Shown here: positions 32,721-42,201 of the stretch, piece after piece
Numbering within the stretch: position 1 is the first letter of the stretch
Layout: the number at the start of each line of letters is the position of its first letter
From: an uncultured Pseudomonadota bacterium
Lineage (GTDB): Bacteria > Myxococcota_A > UBA796 > CAJQPC01
Direction of reading: 5' to 3'
Assembly: GCA_913060515.1 (NCBI GenBank)
Contig: CAJXRZ010000002.1
Coordinates: forward strand, 124,001-188,000
Length of the DNA stretch: 64,000 nucleotides
Position numbers and translations under genes: made by a program
The notes under the pieces: model-generated
What the model saw: only the letters and a program-made list of their open reading frames with translations
The model's database searches: none
Told to the model about the DNA's origin: nothing

Positions 32721-34038
32721 TGATCAGGCGCAGGGCTGCCTCGATGCGGTCCAGACCAGCGCCGAGCTCGTCGACGCCAACTGCACCCACGCTCATGCGA
32801 AGCCAGCCTTGTGCGTCTTCCAGGCCAAAGGCCTCGAAAGGGACCACGGCGACCTGGGCCTTGTGGAGCAAGAAGGATCGAATGTCCTCGCTCGAGGTCA
32901 CGACGCTTCCATCTGGGAGGGAGCGACCGATCAAGTCCACCTGAATGGACAGGTAGATGGCGCCCTGCGGGGCGATGGCTGCGACGGGAAGTCCGCTCTC
33001 GGCCATCTCATCAAAGCGTCGCTTGATCAGGTCCAAGCGCTCCTGCAATCGGCCCCGGAAGTCGTCCAACCAAGCGTCGACTTGGACATCGTTGTTGAAG
33101 AACTTTGCCGTAGCGAGCTGCTCAGGCTTGGGGGCCCAGGCGCCAGTGTGGCCGATCAGAGCCTTGAAGGCGTTCTGCAGGTAGGGGGCGGCAATTCCCC
33201 AGCCGACCCGCAGTCCGGTGCTGGCCATGGACTTGGAGATCGCGTCCACGTACACGCAGTAGCGAGCAACCTCCGGCACCAAGCTGATGGGGTCGTGGTG
33301 CACGGTCTCGCCGTAGGTCAGCAGCCAGTAGACCATGTCGTAGATCAGCAGCAAGCTTGGCTCGTCTGCCTCTTCACGCCGCTTGTTCTCGTCCACGATG
33401 GCTTGAGCGATGTCGCGCATCGCCTCTTCGCTGATGCAGGTTCCCGTCGGGTTCAGCGGGCTGTTGAGGTGCAGAACGCGTGCGCGCTTGAGGTGAGGCT
33501 TGATCTGCTCGAGGGTCGGCATGAATCCGTCCTCGGCCCGCGTCTGGATGGCCACCGCTTCCACCTGGTTCAGGTAGGCGTAGTAGTGGTTGTTCCAGCT
33601 TGGAACTGCGTAGACCAGGACGTCCCCTGGGCTCAGGAAGCAGTCATAGGCCGAGAACAGGGGCGGGCGCGCACCGGAGCCGACGATCACCGACTCGATG
33701 GGAAAACGCAGACCCAAGCGACGCTCGTAGAAATCCACGATCGCGTGCTTGAGCTCCAGGGTTCCGTCGCTTGGCGGGTAGTTGGTGTGCCCGTCCTTGA
33801 CCAGCTGGCTGAGCTCCTCCACGAATGGAGCAGGAGGCCGGAAGTGATCGGGAGAGAAGTCGCCTACAGTCAGGTTGCAGACCTTGACTCCTTGGGCGGC
33901 CAGCTCGCGTACTTCGCTGGCGATGGCCAGGATGCGAGATCCTCCCATGCCTTCGGCGAGGCCATTCAAAGCGCGCATGCGCGCCTGCTTTGCCTGGGGA
34001 CCAGTGGGATAGGCGGGCGTGATTGGTGCCTTGGACAT
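32716..34038 (-). CDS. PLP-dependent class I/II aminotransferase
   Basis: This 440-residue protein is a fold-type I PLP enzyme: SGARPPLFSAYDCFLSPGD, LNSPLNPTG (about residues 190-198, the conserved NPTG) and the Schiff-base Lys in VDAISKSMASTGLRVGW (about residue 268). These belong to the aspartate-aminotransferase class I/II family. The exact amino donor is not clear; aspartate, aromatic or alanine are all possible. It is a stand-alone gene, divergent from the secreted-protein pair beginning at 34130. Confidence 0.9.
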   Translation of the reverse strand: MSKAPITPAYPTGPQAKQARMRALNGLAEGMGGSRILAIASEVRELAAQGVKVCNLTVGDFSPDHFRPPAPFVEELSQLVKDGHTNYPPSDGTLELKHAIVDFYERRLGLRFPIESVIVGSGARPPLFSAYDCFLSPGDVLVYAVPSWNNHYYAYLNQVEAVAIQTRAEDGFMPTLEQIKPHLKRARVLHLNSPLNPTGTCISEEAMRDIAQAIVDENKRREEADEPSLLLIYDMVYWLLTYGETVHHDPISLVPEVARYCVYVDAISKSMASTGLRVGWGIAAPYLQNAFKALIGHTGAWAPKPEQLATAKFFNNDVQVDAWLDDFRGRLQERLDLIKRRFDEMAESGLPVAAIAPQGAIYLSIQVDLIGRSLPDGSVVTSSEDIRSFLLHKAQVAVVPFEAFGLEDAQGWLRMSVGAVGVDELGAGLDRIEAALRLIS

Positions 34039-34129
34039 GGGCGCTCCTGGACCGGTGATCAGGCCATTCAGTTAACACGTGATCCTCTGGTGTAAGGACC
34101 TTTGCACGCGAGGCGTTGTCGGAGCGCAC

Positions 34130-37072
34130 ATGAACCTCTCTCTACTCTTCAGCCTGGCAGCTCTCGCCCAAGATGGGCAGGTCGTGCTGCCCGCCTCCGA
34201 GGTCCTCGAGACCTTGGAGCAGGCCGTGCCGCAGCCCGAAGCGGAGCGCCCCCCAGTGTCCTGGTTGGTTCCTGCCAGCTCCTTGGTGCTGAAGCCGGGT
34301 CCCACCCTGAGCAAGGTGGCCTTGGAAGTGGAGCTGGTGCCGATCGAGCCGGGGTGGGTCAGCCTGCCCGTGCTGGACGGTCGGGTTCGCCTGACGGATC
34401 AGAGCCTCCCCCTTCATCAAGGTCCGGATGGGAGCTGGTGGTTCACCGGCTACGTGAGCAGCCCGCTGACCTTGAAGGTCCAGGGCACTCTGGCGGTGAG
34501 CGGCGAGAGCGGCCAGGTGGCCTCGCTGAAGATGGCCCAGGGGGTGCGCCAGGAGGTGCGCGTCCAGGGCAACTCCGGAGAGTTCCCCCTGGTCGGCAAG
34601 ATCGACGGACAGTCCCAGGGCGTGATCGCTCCCCGCAGCAGCGTCAGCGTGGCCTGGAGCCCAGAGCGGGCCGAGCGGGCCAACAACGCCAAAGTCATCC
34701 AGGCCGAGGTCAGCACGGCGGCTTGGCTGGACGAGGGCGCACTGAACCTTCGCAGCAAGGTGCGTTGGGAGGTCCGTCGCGGCAGCTACGCGACGCTGCG
34801 CCTGCGCATCCCGGCGGGTGCGAGCGAAGTAGACGTGACGGGGATTGGGCTGGCCCGATGGGAGCGCCAGGGGAATGAGCTGCTCATCGAACCCCTGGAG
34901 GCCTTGGACGGCGCCATGGAGGTTCAGGTCGATTGGCGGCAGACCTTTACAAAGGGCGAAGCTCAGGTCTCTCATCCCCAACCGGTGGATGCCGCAAACA
35001 TCAGCTACAACTTGACCCTCGCTGGTGACTCCGAGACGCTCCTGAGCCCAAGCGCCCAGGGCATGCGCTCGGTCGCCGTTGAAGAGCTGCCTCCAAAGGC
35101 CCGAGCCATCGGAGATGCCCCAGCCAACGCTGCGTGGACCGGACCTGGAACACTCTCTCTGAAGGCCCTCAAGCTCAACTCTCTGGATGGTCCGGACCTG
35201 GTCGTCGACTTGGCGCGCTGTACCGCGGCCCAGTCCTTCGAAGGGCGCACCCTGATGACCTGCAGTTTGGATGTGCGCAACGCCTCCAAGCAGTTCCTCG
35301 GCATCTCGCTCCCGGAGGGGTTCACCCTCTGGTCGGCCCGCGTGAACGGAGACGGTGTCTCGCCGGTTCGCATGGACGATGGGCAAATGAATGTGCCGCT
35401 GGAGCGCTCCGTCGAGACCCTGGCAGGGCTCACCGCGATCGCTGTGGAGTTGACCTTCTTGGGGGATGAGCAGGCCTGGGACAGCAAGGGCGAGCGCGCC
35501 CACGAGCTGCCCGCCTTTGATGCGCCAGTCGCTCGCTTGGAGTGGGAGCTGCGTCTGCCCCCCGGCTACAAGGCCACCGCCGAGGGGGGAAGCGCCCGAG
35601 TCGCTGGGGAGACCACCACCGAGCTGGTCTACGCCTCCGCTTCAGAGGCCCAGACCGCGGTTCAGGCCCGCGAAGTCTGGAACCTGGCCCTGGATGCCTA
35701 CCAGGACAACGACTTTGAGACCGCTCAATCCTATGTGGACCAGACCCTGGCCCTGGACGCGGACAACTACAACGCGGTCAGTCTTCAGACCAACCTCGAT
35801 GTATTGAGCGGGGACTCCGGCGCGGTCTCTGGCGCAGATGAGGCGATGTCCAGGCGGGTCAAGGACATGGCCAAGGCTAAGGTGGCCGACGACGAGGTCC
35901 TTCAGGAGCAGAAGCTGGCTGAGGCCGAACAACTGCTGAACGAAGGGCGCTACGAGGAGGCCATCGAGAGCTACGAGGAGGTCGAAAAGATGTCCCAGGA
36001 GCTGGCCCGCTACGAGCACGTCGAGTCCAAGAAGCAGTCCTACTATGGCTCCAGCTCCAGCTCCGGCGCAGCTGAAGCCCGAAACCGTGCCAGCTCACGC
36101 GACAAGGCGCTCACCTTCGGCAGCAACGACCGCGTCGAGGAGAGCGAGTCCAGGAGCACAAAGGAGTCCGTCGTTGCCGATGTTGAGATGGGCTGGATCG
36201 ATGAGGATGGGTGGGAGGAAGACGAGCTGGCTGTCATCGAAGAGCCCGAGTCCGTCTACTACAAGTTCGACGACGCGGAGATCAGCGGTGAGCTTGCCGC
36301 TCAGGTCGCAGAACTGCAGGAGTCAGTCTTCGAGAGCAAGACCGAGCTTCAGCTCCTGAGCGGGCTCGTCTTGGACGGTGCCGACATGGATCCCAACGGG
36401 GCCGAGCTCGGAGGCCTTGCTGTTGGTGTCGTTGGCGGTGTTGTTGAGGGGGTCTCTGGGGGTGTCACCATGGGAAGCAAAGGCTACGGCGCCAGCGGAG
36501 CTGCGGCTGACCAGGGCCGCTCCTTCAACTCAGAGGTCGTGATGGCCGACGAGAGGGCGCCCGAGAAGGACTTCAACGGCGGTGACGACTTTGACGGTGA
36601 CGACGGCTTCTATGCCTTCGACTCGCCCGACGAGCCCATGTACGACCCGGTACCCATGCCTGAGCCGGAGCCCTTGGCCGAGCCGGTGTATCTGGAAGTG
36701 CTAGAAGCAGACATGGACTACCGAACGGAGTCGGTCAGCGTCGCCAAGGTCTCAGGCGTGGTCATCAACGCCGCCCCTGCATCCTCCTCCAGCTATGGCG
36801 TCACTGCGGGCCGAGGCGCCGGTGCCCAGGCGCCACGTCCTGGCGGCCGAGCGACCATGGCACCACCGCGCGAAGATGCCCCCCCTCCGCCCCCAGCTAC
36901 CGGCAAGACCGCGCCAGGTGACTTCGCGTCCCTGGACGGCAAACCTGCCATCTCGGCCACCACGCTGGCCATACCACTACCCGACCACGGCGAATCCGTT
37001 GTGGTCGTACAGCGCCTCCTCGACCCTGGCGAGGCGCCCACTTTGACTATCCGCTACCGGGAGACCCGATGA
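34130..37072 (+). CDS. Large secreted protein with TPR and disordered insert, first of a paralogous pair
   Basis: The ATG at 34130 gives 980 residues with a short signal ending ALAQDG (about residue 14). The first 510 residues are beta-rich. Residues about 380-460 match the next protein: VRNxxxQFLxxxxPEGxxxWSA, then DxxxMxVPLxRS and, later, an LPxxDxPV strand. A helical TPR-like stretch follows (about 525-640), then a low-complexity part rich in Ser, Gly, Asp, Glu and Pro (about 640-940). The last 30 residues (TTLAIPLPDHGESVVVVQRL) again match the end of the neighbour. The TPR and disordered part therefore looks like an insertion into a shared architecture. Function unknown. Coupled by ATGA to the next gene. 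Confidence 0.65.
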   Translation: MNLSLLFSLAALAQDGQVVLPASEVLETLEQAVPQPEAERPPVSWLVPASSLVLKPGPTLSKVALEVELVPIEPGWVSLPVLDGRVRLTDQSLPLHQGPDGSWWFTGYVSSPLTLKVQGTLAVSGESGQVASLKMAQGVRQEVRVQGNSGEFPLVGKIDGQSQGVIAPRSSVSVAWSPERAERANNAKVIQAEVSTAAWLDEGALNLRSKVRWEVRRGSYATLRLRIPAGASEVDVTGIGLARWERQGNELLIEPLEALDGAMEVQVDWRQTFTKGEAQVSHPQPVDAANISYNLTLAGDSETLLSPSAQGMRSVAVEELPPKARAIGDAPANAAWTGPGTLSLKALKLNSLDGPDLVVDLARCTAAQSFEGRTLMTCSLDVRNASKQFLGISLPEGFTLWSARVNGDGVSPVRMDDGQMNVPLERSVETLAGLTAIAVELTFLGDEQAWDSKGERAHELPAFDAPVARLEWELRLPPGYKATAEGGSARVAGETTTELVYASASEAQTAVQAREVWNLALDAYQDNDFETAQSYVDQTLALDADNYNAVSLQTNLDVLSGDSGAVSGADEAMSRRVKDMAKAKVADDEVLQEQKLAEAEQLLNEGRYEEAIESYEEVEKMSQELARYEHVESKKQSYYGSSSSSGAAEARNRASSRDKALTFGSNDRVEESESRSTKESVVADVEMGWIDEDGWEEDELAVIEEPESVYYKFDDAEISGELAAQVAELQESVFESKTELQLLSGLVLDGADMDPNGAELGGLAVGVVGGVVEGVSGGVTMGSKGYGASGAAADQGRSFNSEVVMADERAPEKDFNGGDDFDGDDGFYAFDSPDEPMYDPVPMPEPEPLAEPVYLEVLEADMDYRTESVSVAKVSGVVINAAPASSSSYGVTAGRGAGAQAPRPGGRATMAPPREDAPPPPPATGKTAPGDFASLDGKPAISATTLAIPLPDHGESVVVVQRLLDPGEAPTLTIRYRETR

Positions 37073-38895
37073 CCCCCCTCTTGCTGCTGAGTACCCTCAG
37101 CGCCGCCGCTCCAGGCGACCTGCCCGATGCCAAGGTGGTGATGCCCTGGAACGAGTTCAAGACCCTCTACGAGCAGGGCAAGGCTCCTGAGAAGTTGCCG
37201 CCTCCCGCCCCACGCGATTGGTCCATCAACACCGCGTCCTACAGCGGCGTGGTCACCGATGACGGCTCCGCGGCGGTCTTCGACGTGGATCTGCAGGTGC
37301 AGGTGCACAAGGTTGACGGCTGGGTCACGGTGCCTCTGGCCCCCGCCAGTGTTGGTCTCAAGTCGGCAAAGATCGGCCGTGAAGATGCGCCCATCTTTAT
37401 CTCCGGTGGCTGGTACACCCTGGTGACCGACCGCAGCGACACCTTCACGGTGTCCATGGAGCTGGCGACCTCGGTCTTTGAGAGCGATGGGTCCAACTCC
37501 CTGAGCTTCCAGATGGCCCCAAGCGGCGGCACCCAGGTCAGCTTGGACGTGCCCGGCGGCCAGGACCTCTCCTTCAGCGTGGGCCAGGCCCAGCTGGTGA
37601 CCGACGTGGAGCGCTACGGTATGCGCCACATGGAGGCCATCCTCCCTGCGACCGGCAACCTGGCGGTGTCTTGGCAGCGCGAGATCGAAGAGGTCGAGGG
37701 CGTAGAGCAAGAGGGCCGCGCCTACGCCGAGGTGCACTCCCTGGTGGGCGTGTCCGAGGGCGTCATCATGGGCCACAGCGATGTGAACTACACCATCGTT
37801 CACCAGGGCGTAGAGCAGCTCTTGGTTGAGCTGCCTGCCAACGTCGTGCTGCTGGACGTCTCCGGCTCCGGCATCCGGGAGTGGGACTCCCAGACCACCG
37901 GCGATGTGCAGCTGGTGACCGTGGACCTGAACTTCGAGGCCTTGGGCAGCTACCGGCTGATGCTGGACTACGAGCGCGCCCTGGCCGAGGGTGGCGAGTC
38001 CCTGAGTGTCCCAACCGTCGGCGTGAAGAACGTTGAGCGCGTCAAGGGCTTTGTGGGCGTGGCCGCCTTGAGCACCCTGGAGGTGACCTCGGGCGAGGTC
38101 AATGGCGCTCGCCGTGTCGACGTACGTGAGCTGCCAGCCAGCATCTTGGGCCGCACGGACCAACCCGTGCTCTTGGGCTACAAGTACCGCCAAGCCGACT
38201 ACACGCTGCCCCTGACCGTGCGTCAGCACGAAGACGTGGATGTGCTCGTCACCATCGCCGACACCGCCGAGGCCATCTCGATGGTCACCGCCGACGGCCG
38301 CGTCATGAACCGCGTGACCTGGCATGTGCGCAACAACCGCCGCCAGTTCCTGCGCTTGGAGATGCCCGAGGGTGCCGAGATCTGGAGCGCCAAGGTGGCC
38401 GGCAAGGCCGTCAAGCCTGCGGTTGATGAGAACGGAATGGTTCTGGTTCCTCTGGTTCGAAGCCAAGCTTCCGGCGGTGCATTGGCTGCATTCACCGTGG
38501 AGCTGGTCTACGTCGAGAAGGGTCAGGAGCCCACTGAGCAAGGCGAGGCCAGCGTGGACTTGGTCCTGCCCAAGGTCGATGTGCCCGTGACCTACTACCG
38601 ATGGAGCGTGTACGTGCCATGGGAGGCCAAGGTCAAGAAGCGCGAGACCGTGAGCAGCTTGCGTCAGGTGGAGTGGTTCAACGTGCCCGTGACCCCAGAG
38701 GGTGAGTACCTGGGTGCCAGCGCTCAGCAGGACATGCAGATGAACTACCAGGCCCAGAACGCAGCCACCCAGGGCGGCGTGGCGCCGGTCGAAATCTCGA
38801 TGCCCGTCGATGGACAGGCCTTGATGTTCGAGAAGCTCCTGGTCCTGGATGAGGAAGTCAGCGTGCACGTCAGCTTGAAGAAGCTGAAGGACTGA
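37069..38895 (+). CDS. Secreted beta-rich protein, second of the paralogous pair
   Basis: This 608-residue protein has a charge-free signal ending LSAAAPGD (about residue 14); its start overlaps the previous stop (ATGA) and no earlier start exists. It is beta-rich throughout. Residues about 420-470 (VRNNRRQFLRLEMPEGAEIW) and 505-530 (LPKVDVPVTYYRWSVYVPW) align with the longer partner. The C-terminal VEISMPVDGQALMFEKLL also aligns. It lacks the TPR and disordered insert of the partner. The pair is likely produced together and may form a complex in the periplasm or on the surface. I know no family name for it. Confidence 0.65.
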   Translation: MTPLLLLSTLSAAAPGDLPDAKVVMPWNEFKTLYEQGKAPEKLPPPAPRDWSINTASYSGVVTDDGSAAVFDVDLQVQVHKVDGWVTVPLAPASVGLKSAKIGREDAPIFISGGWYTLVTDRSDTFTVSMELATSVFESDGSNSLSFQMAPSGGTQVSLDVPGGQDLSFSVGQAQLVTDVERYGMRHMEAILPATGNLAVSWQREIEEVEGVEQEGRAYAEVHSLVGVSEGVIMGHSDVNYTIVHQGVEQLLVELPANVVLLDVSGSGIREWDSQTTGDVQLVTVDLNFEALGSYRLMLDYERALAEGGESLSVPTVGVKNVERVKGFVGVAALSTLEVTSGEVNGARRVDVRELPASILGRTDQPVLLGYKYRQADYTLPLTVRQHEDVDVLVTIADTAEAISMVTADGRVMNRVTWHVRNNRRQFLRLEMPEGAEIWSAKVAGKAVKPAVDENGMVLVPLVRSQASGGALAAFTVELVYVEKGQEPTEQGEASVDLVLPKVDVPVTYYRWSVYVPWEAKVKKRETVSSLRQVEWFNVPVTPEGEYLGASAQQDMQMNYQAQNAATQGGVAPVEISMPVDGQALMFEKLLVLDEEVSVHVSLKKLKD

Positions 38896-38924
38896 CTGAC
38901 AGTCGAGGGACGGGGGTGTAGCTT
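38896..38924 (+). promoter_or_regulatory. Promoter of the Ser/Thr kinase gene, leaderless type
   Basis: A CTGACA -35 box (38896-38901) and a TAGCTT -10 box (38919-38924) are 17 bp apart, right after the stop of the previous gene. The kinase ATG at 38931 follows the -10 box by 6 nt, so transcription should begin at or next to the start codon. No Shine-Dalgarno sequence fits in between. Confidence 0.55.
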
Positions 38925-38930
38925 TAGGCC

Positions 38931-39764
38931 ATGCCCCTGACCCACCTCGACGACGGCCGCCTTCTCCTCTTGGAGGAGATCGGCAAGGGGGGGATGGCCA
39001 GCGTGCGTCGGGTGCGCTGTCTTCGCTCTGGGGAGCAGCGCGCGGTCAAGATTCTGGCCCCCCACCTCTCCAAGCGGGGGGCCCTGCGGCAACGCTTTTT
39101 GCGGGAAGCTCAGGTGCTCAAGAGCTTGGAACATCCTGGCATTTGTCGGGTCTATGCCGCCGGGATCGACCAAGGACTTCCTTGGATTGAGCTGGAGCTG
39201 GTGCAAGGGCAGTCGCTGCACCACTGGATGCGTCACCACAGGCAGCCCATGCCGCCTGGAATGGCTGTCACCGCGATGCTGGGCGTGTGTGAGGCGGTGG
39301 CCTATGCCCATGGGCAGGGCGTGATCCACCGGGACCTAAAGCCAGAGAATATCCTGGTGGATCCCCAGGAGCGGGTCCGGGTGGTCGACTTTGGAATCGC
39401 GCGACTGCTGGACGCTGCCGGTACGACCCGGACGGGCATCATGATGGGCAGCATGGGCTTTATGGCGCCCGAGCAGAAGGACGATGCCAAGCGCGTGGAT
39501 GCCCGTGCGGACGTGTTCAGCCTGTGTGCGAGCCTGGGAACGCTGCTCAGCTACCGAGACCCAAGGGGGCTGGACGAGATGCTTGAGGTGCTCTCCGAGA
39601 CGGTCTCGGAGGCGCTGCTGCGCGTGGTGGTGCGCGGCGTGGCCTCGGATGCGGAGCACCGTCATCAAGATGTGGGCGCGCTCATTCGGCGTCTGCGTCG
39701 GGCGCAAGGCGAGCTGCAGCAGGCTCCATCCCCCAACTCTCTTTACTTGCCGCTTCAGGCCTGA
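38931..39764 (+). CDS. Eukaryotic-like Ser/Thr protein kinase
   Basis: The 277-residue protein is a bare kinase domain without a membrane segment or extra domain. It has GKGGMASVRRV (Gly-rich loop), AVKIL (Lys), HRDLKPENILV (about residues 133-143, intact HRD), VVDFGIAR (DFG) and GSMGFMAPEQ. All catalytic residues are present, so it should be an active RD kinase. It is downstream of the secreted pair with 35 nt between. The last 10 nt overlap the convergent site-2 protease gene. Targets are unknown. Confidence 0.92.
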   Translation: MPLTHLDDGRLLLLEEIGKGGMASVRRVRCLRSGEQRAVKILAPHLSKRGALRQRFLREAQVLKSLEHPGICRVYAAGIDQGLPWIELELVQGQSLHHWMRHHRQPMPPGMAVTAMLGVCEAVAYAHGQGVIHRDLKPENILVDPQERVRVVDFGIARLLDAAGTTRTGIMMGSMGFMAPEQKDDAKRVDARADVFSLCASLGTLLSYRDPRGLDEMLEVLSETVSEALLRVVVRGVASDAEHRHQDVGALIRRLRRAQGELQQAPSPNSLYLPLQA

Positions 39765-40375
39765 GCGGCCTCTCGGCGCACCATCCAGAGCAGGGCCAGG
39801 CCCACCAAGCTCACACCCATGTTGGTGAAGATGCCGCCGACGACCATCAGGCCGGCCAAGATGCGGCTCAAGAAGAGGCTCTGCTCGGTGGCCGTCTCCT
39901 CGTCGCTTCGCAGAGTGAGCAGGGAGCGCAGGATTCGGCCGCCGTCCATCGGAAACGCTGGCAGCAGGTTGAGGACGCCCATGAGCAGGTTTACGAGCAC
40001 GAAGCCCTTGGCCAGGGGCAGCTCCAGGTAGACCAGGGGAGCAGCGAGGGCAGCCAGTGCGATGTTGACGCCTGGGCCAGCGGCCGCGATGGCGGCCTCC
40101 GGCCAGCCGGGCTCGGGGCGGCCTTCCAGGTTGGCCATTCCCCCAAAGGGGTACAGGGTGATGTCGCGGGTGTTCAGTCCATAGCGGCGGGCAGTCAGGG
40201 CATGCCCCAACTCATGCGAGGCCACGGAGCTGAAGAGCATCAAGGCCAAGACCACGGCGTTGATCGCGCCGTTCTGCCCCCCGGTCCAGGCCTCCATGCC
40301 CACGTAGAGAACCCCGAGAAGCAGGAATGAGCTGTGCAGGCGGATGGGAATTCCGCGCAGGGTCAGCAGGGTCAA
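39755..40375 (-). CDS. Site-2 protease family (M50) membrane metallopeptidase
   Basis: The hallmark HELGH lies in SSVASHELGHALTARRYG and the third zinc ligand in NLLPAFPMDGGR, as in rhomboid-unrelated intramembrane M50 proteases. Five to six transmembrane helices are visible, with no PDZ or CBS domain. The start is unclear. A TTG at 40375 follows a GGAG at good spacing and gives 206 residues beginning TLLTLRGIPIRLH. A TTG at 40435 would give 226 residues but would overlap the promoter of the divergent gene. It may cleave an anti-sigma factor or another membrane protein. Confidence 0.87.
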   Translation of the reverse strand: MTLLTLRGIPIRLHSSFLLLGVLYVGMEAWTGGQNGAINAVVLALMLFSSVASHELGHALTARRYGLNTRDITLYPFGGMANLEGRPEPGWPEAAIAAAGPGVNIALAALAAPLVYLELPLAKGFVLVNLLMGVLNLLPAFPMDGGRILRSLLTLRSDEETATEQSLFLSRILAGLMVVGGIFTNMGVSLVGLALLWMVRREAAQA

Positions 40376-40473
40376 GCCTGGCTCCAAGCCGGGGGAAGGG
40401 ACCTGCAATGTGGCTCCCCGCTGCCTCAATGGCAAGGCCGCGGTAGTCTATGGAGCAGGAAGAAGGACGAGGC

Positions 40474-41283
40474 GTGCAGCAAGAGCGGCGGGACATGGAC
40501 TTGCGCGGTCAGGCGGAGGCGATGCTTTTGGCGGGTGGGGTGCCCTTTGAGAGCCTCCAGCCCCACGCCGGTGGTCAGCAGCACCAGCTCTACAAAGTGG
40601 TGCAGGCTGGCCAGCCCCAGCGACTGCTCAAGGTGCCCAAGGTGGACTGCATCGGCCCTGATCGGAGCTGCTGGCAGGGGCTGCGCGCCGAAGCGGCTGC
40701 TCTGGCGCTGATGCGCGATGTGCCGGTGCCGACGCCCTATGTCCTGTTGGATGGCGGGGCCCTGATGGCGCATGTGCCTGGTCAGGCCGCCGACTACCTC
40801 TACAAGCACGGGCGTCTGAGCACCACCGCCTTGAGCGAGGTCTGCTTCTCCATGGGCAAGCAGCTCGCGGGCATTCACCGCCACCGCATGCCCGAGGACT
40901 ACCAGGGCGCCATTCCGGTCTTGCCGGGCGAGTTCGAGGGCCCCCACCGCTTGGTGCATGGCGACTACCACCTGGGCAATGTGCAGCTGGTCATCGACCG
41001 TCGGCGCGGGGCCTTCAAAGTGAGCGGCGTCGTGGACTGGGTGAACTCTGGCTGGGGGCCGCCAGAGTGGGACTTTGTGGAGCTGCACATCAGCGTCTTT
41101 CGCCAGCTCTCTGGGAGTCGAGAGGCCTTCTTGGGCGGCTACCGAGCAGGCGGGGCACTGGCTCCGAACCGGGCACGGGAGCTGCGCTTGCTCAGCGAAG
41201 AGCTGCAGCGCCGTTTGGCGCTCGGCCAGGTCCCCGAGGAGCACAAAGGCGACTGGGTACGCTGGCTCAGCGAGCTGCCCTGA
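40474..41283 (+). CDS. APH-fold phosphotransferase
   Basis: This protein of about 269 residues has the Brenner motif LVHGDYHLGNVQLV (catalytic Asp and metal-binding Asn) and the later VVDWVNSGWGPPEWDF (the DFG-equivalent metal site region). These belong to the aminoglycoside phosphotransferase/choline kinase-like superfamily. The substrate may be a small molecule such as an aminoglycoside, homoserine or a sugar; the sequence does not decide. Start choice: a TAGTCT -10-like box at 40444-40449 excludes the ATG at 40450. The GTG at 40474 has AAGGA at 6 nt spacing, and the ATG at 40495 is an alternative. Confidence 0.82.
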   Translation: MQQERRDMDLRGQAEAMLLAGGVPFESLQPHAGGQQHQLYKVVQAGQPQRLLKVPKVDCIGPDRSCWQGLRAEAAALALMRDVPVPTPYVLLDGGALMAHVPGQAADYLYKHGRLSTTALSEVCFSMGKQLAGIHRHRMPEDYQGAIPVLPGEFEGPHRLVHGDYHLGNVQLVIDRRRGAFKVSGVVDWVNSGWGPPEWDFVELHISVFRQLSGSREAFLGGYRAGGALAPNRARELRLLSEELQRRLALGQVPEEHKGDWVRWLSELP

Positions 41284-41292
41284 GGGCGGGAG

Positions 41293-42201
41293 TCAGCGGC
41301 AGATGTACTGGCTGAAGAGGCGGTAGGGGTCGCTGAAGCCTTGGGTCTGGACCGCGAAGCCTGCTCGATCGAGCAAGGCCATCCAGCGCACGACGTCCAG
41401 CTCGTAGACGTCACGCTCGGACAGAGGCAGCTCCGCGACGGCGATCTGGTCCAGGCACCAGCGGTGGGCGATGCTCAGCCACTGGCCGGCCATGGGGTGG
41501 CTGGGCTGTGCGTCAATGGCGTCCAACATCGCTCGGGCGCAGCGGCGCAGGTAGGAGTCGATCAGGTTGTCGGTGAGCTCGGGATCGCCCACGGGCAGGT
41601 CGATCTCGCAGTGCACGCTGGCCTCGTTCAAGACCAGGATTCCCTGACGGTCCTGCAGAGCAGCCTTGGCCCGGCGAAGGACTTCCAGCTTTCCAGGGCC
41701 AGTCAAGCCCACCGTCTCCCGCTGCTGCTTGTCCACACCGGCCACGTGATGGAGGGTGAGGGAGCAGAGCACCAGGTCCGCTTGCCCCCACTGGGCTGGG
41801 GCTTGGGCCACGTCGACCACCGACTGCAGGCTCACCCCGGTGGGCAAGCGCGAGGCCACTTGAGCGTGGACCTCCGGCTGGGGGTCGATGAGCAAGATCT
41901 CTCCGCGATCATCGGGCCGGAGCAGATCCCAGATCCGTCCGTCTCCGCCGCCCAACTCGATGACGCGCCAACCTGGATTGCGGTCCAAGATGGGTCGGAT
42001 GACTGCGCTGTTCTTGGCGTACAAGGCCTGCATCAAGGGGCTGGAGGTCCAGGCCTGAAACAGGGATTCGGAGCCGAACTGGGTGTTCCACTCCTCGGGA
42101 TGGGCGCGCTTGGCTGCCTGGGCCTGCAAGCTCCGAACCTGCTGGGCCTGGGCCCCCCTTGGGCTTTCCAGCAAGGCGCGAAGCTCCGCGTGCAAGTCCA
42201 C
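41293..42201 (-). CDS. Class I SAM-dependent methyltransferase
   Basis: The 302-residue protein has the SAM-binding motif WRVIELGGGDGRIWDLL (about residues 78-94), the acidic motif II LLIDPQPEVHAQ and a motif IV LVLCSLTLHHVAG. These mark a Rossmann-fold methyltransferase. The N-terminal 70 residues are helical and may choose the substrate. It starts directly at the end of the deoxynucleoside kinase gene on the same strand, so the two are likely cotranscribed. The substrate is unknown. Confidence 0.85.
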   Translation of the reverse strand: MDLHAELRALLESPRGAQAQQVRSLQAQAAKRAHPEEWNTQFGSESLFQAWTSSPLMQALYAKNSAVIRPILDRNPGWRVIELGGGDGRIWDLLRPDDRGEILLIDPQPEVHAQVASRLPTGVSLQSVVDVAQAPAQWGQADLVLCSLTLHHVAGVDKQQRETVGLTGPGKLEVLRRAKAALQDRQGILVLNEASVHCEIDLPVGDPELTDNLIDSYLRRCARAMLDAIDAQPSHPMAGQWLSIAHRWCLDQIAVAELPLSERDVYELDVVRWMALLDRAGFAVQTQGFSDPYRLFSQYICR

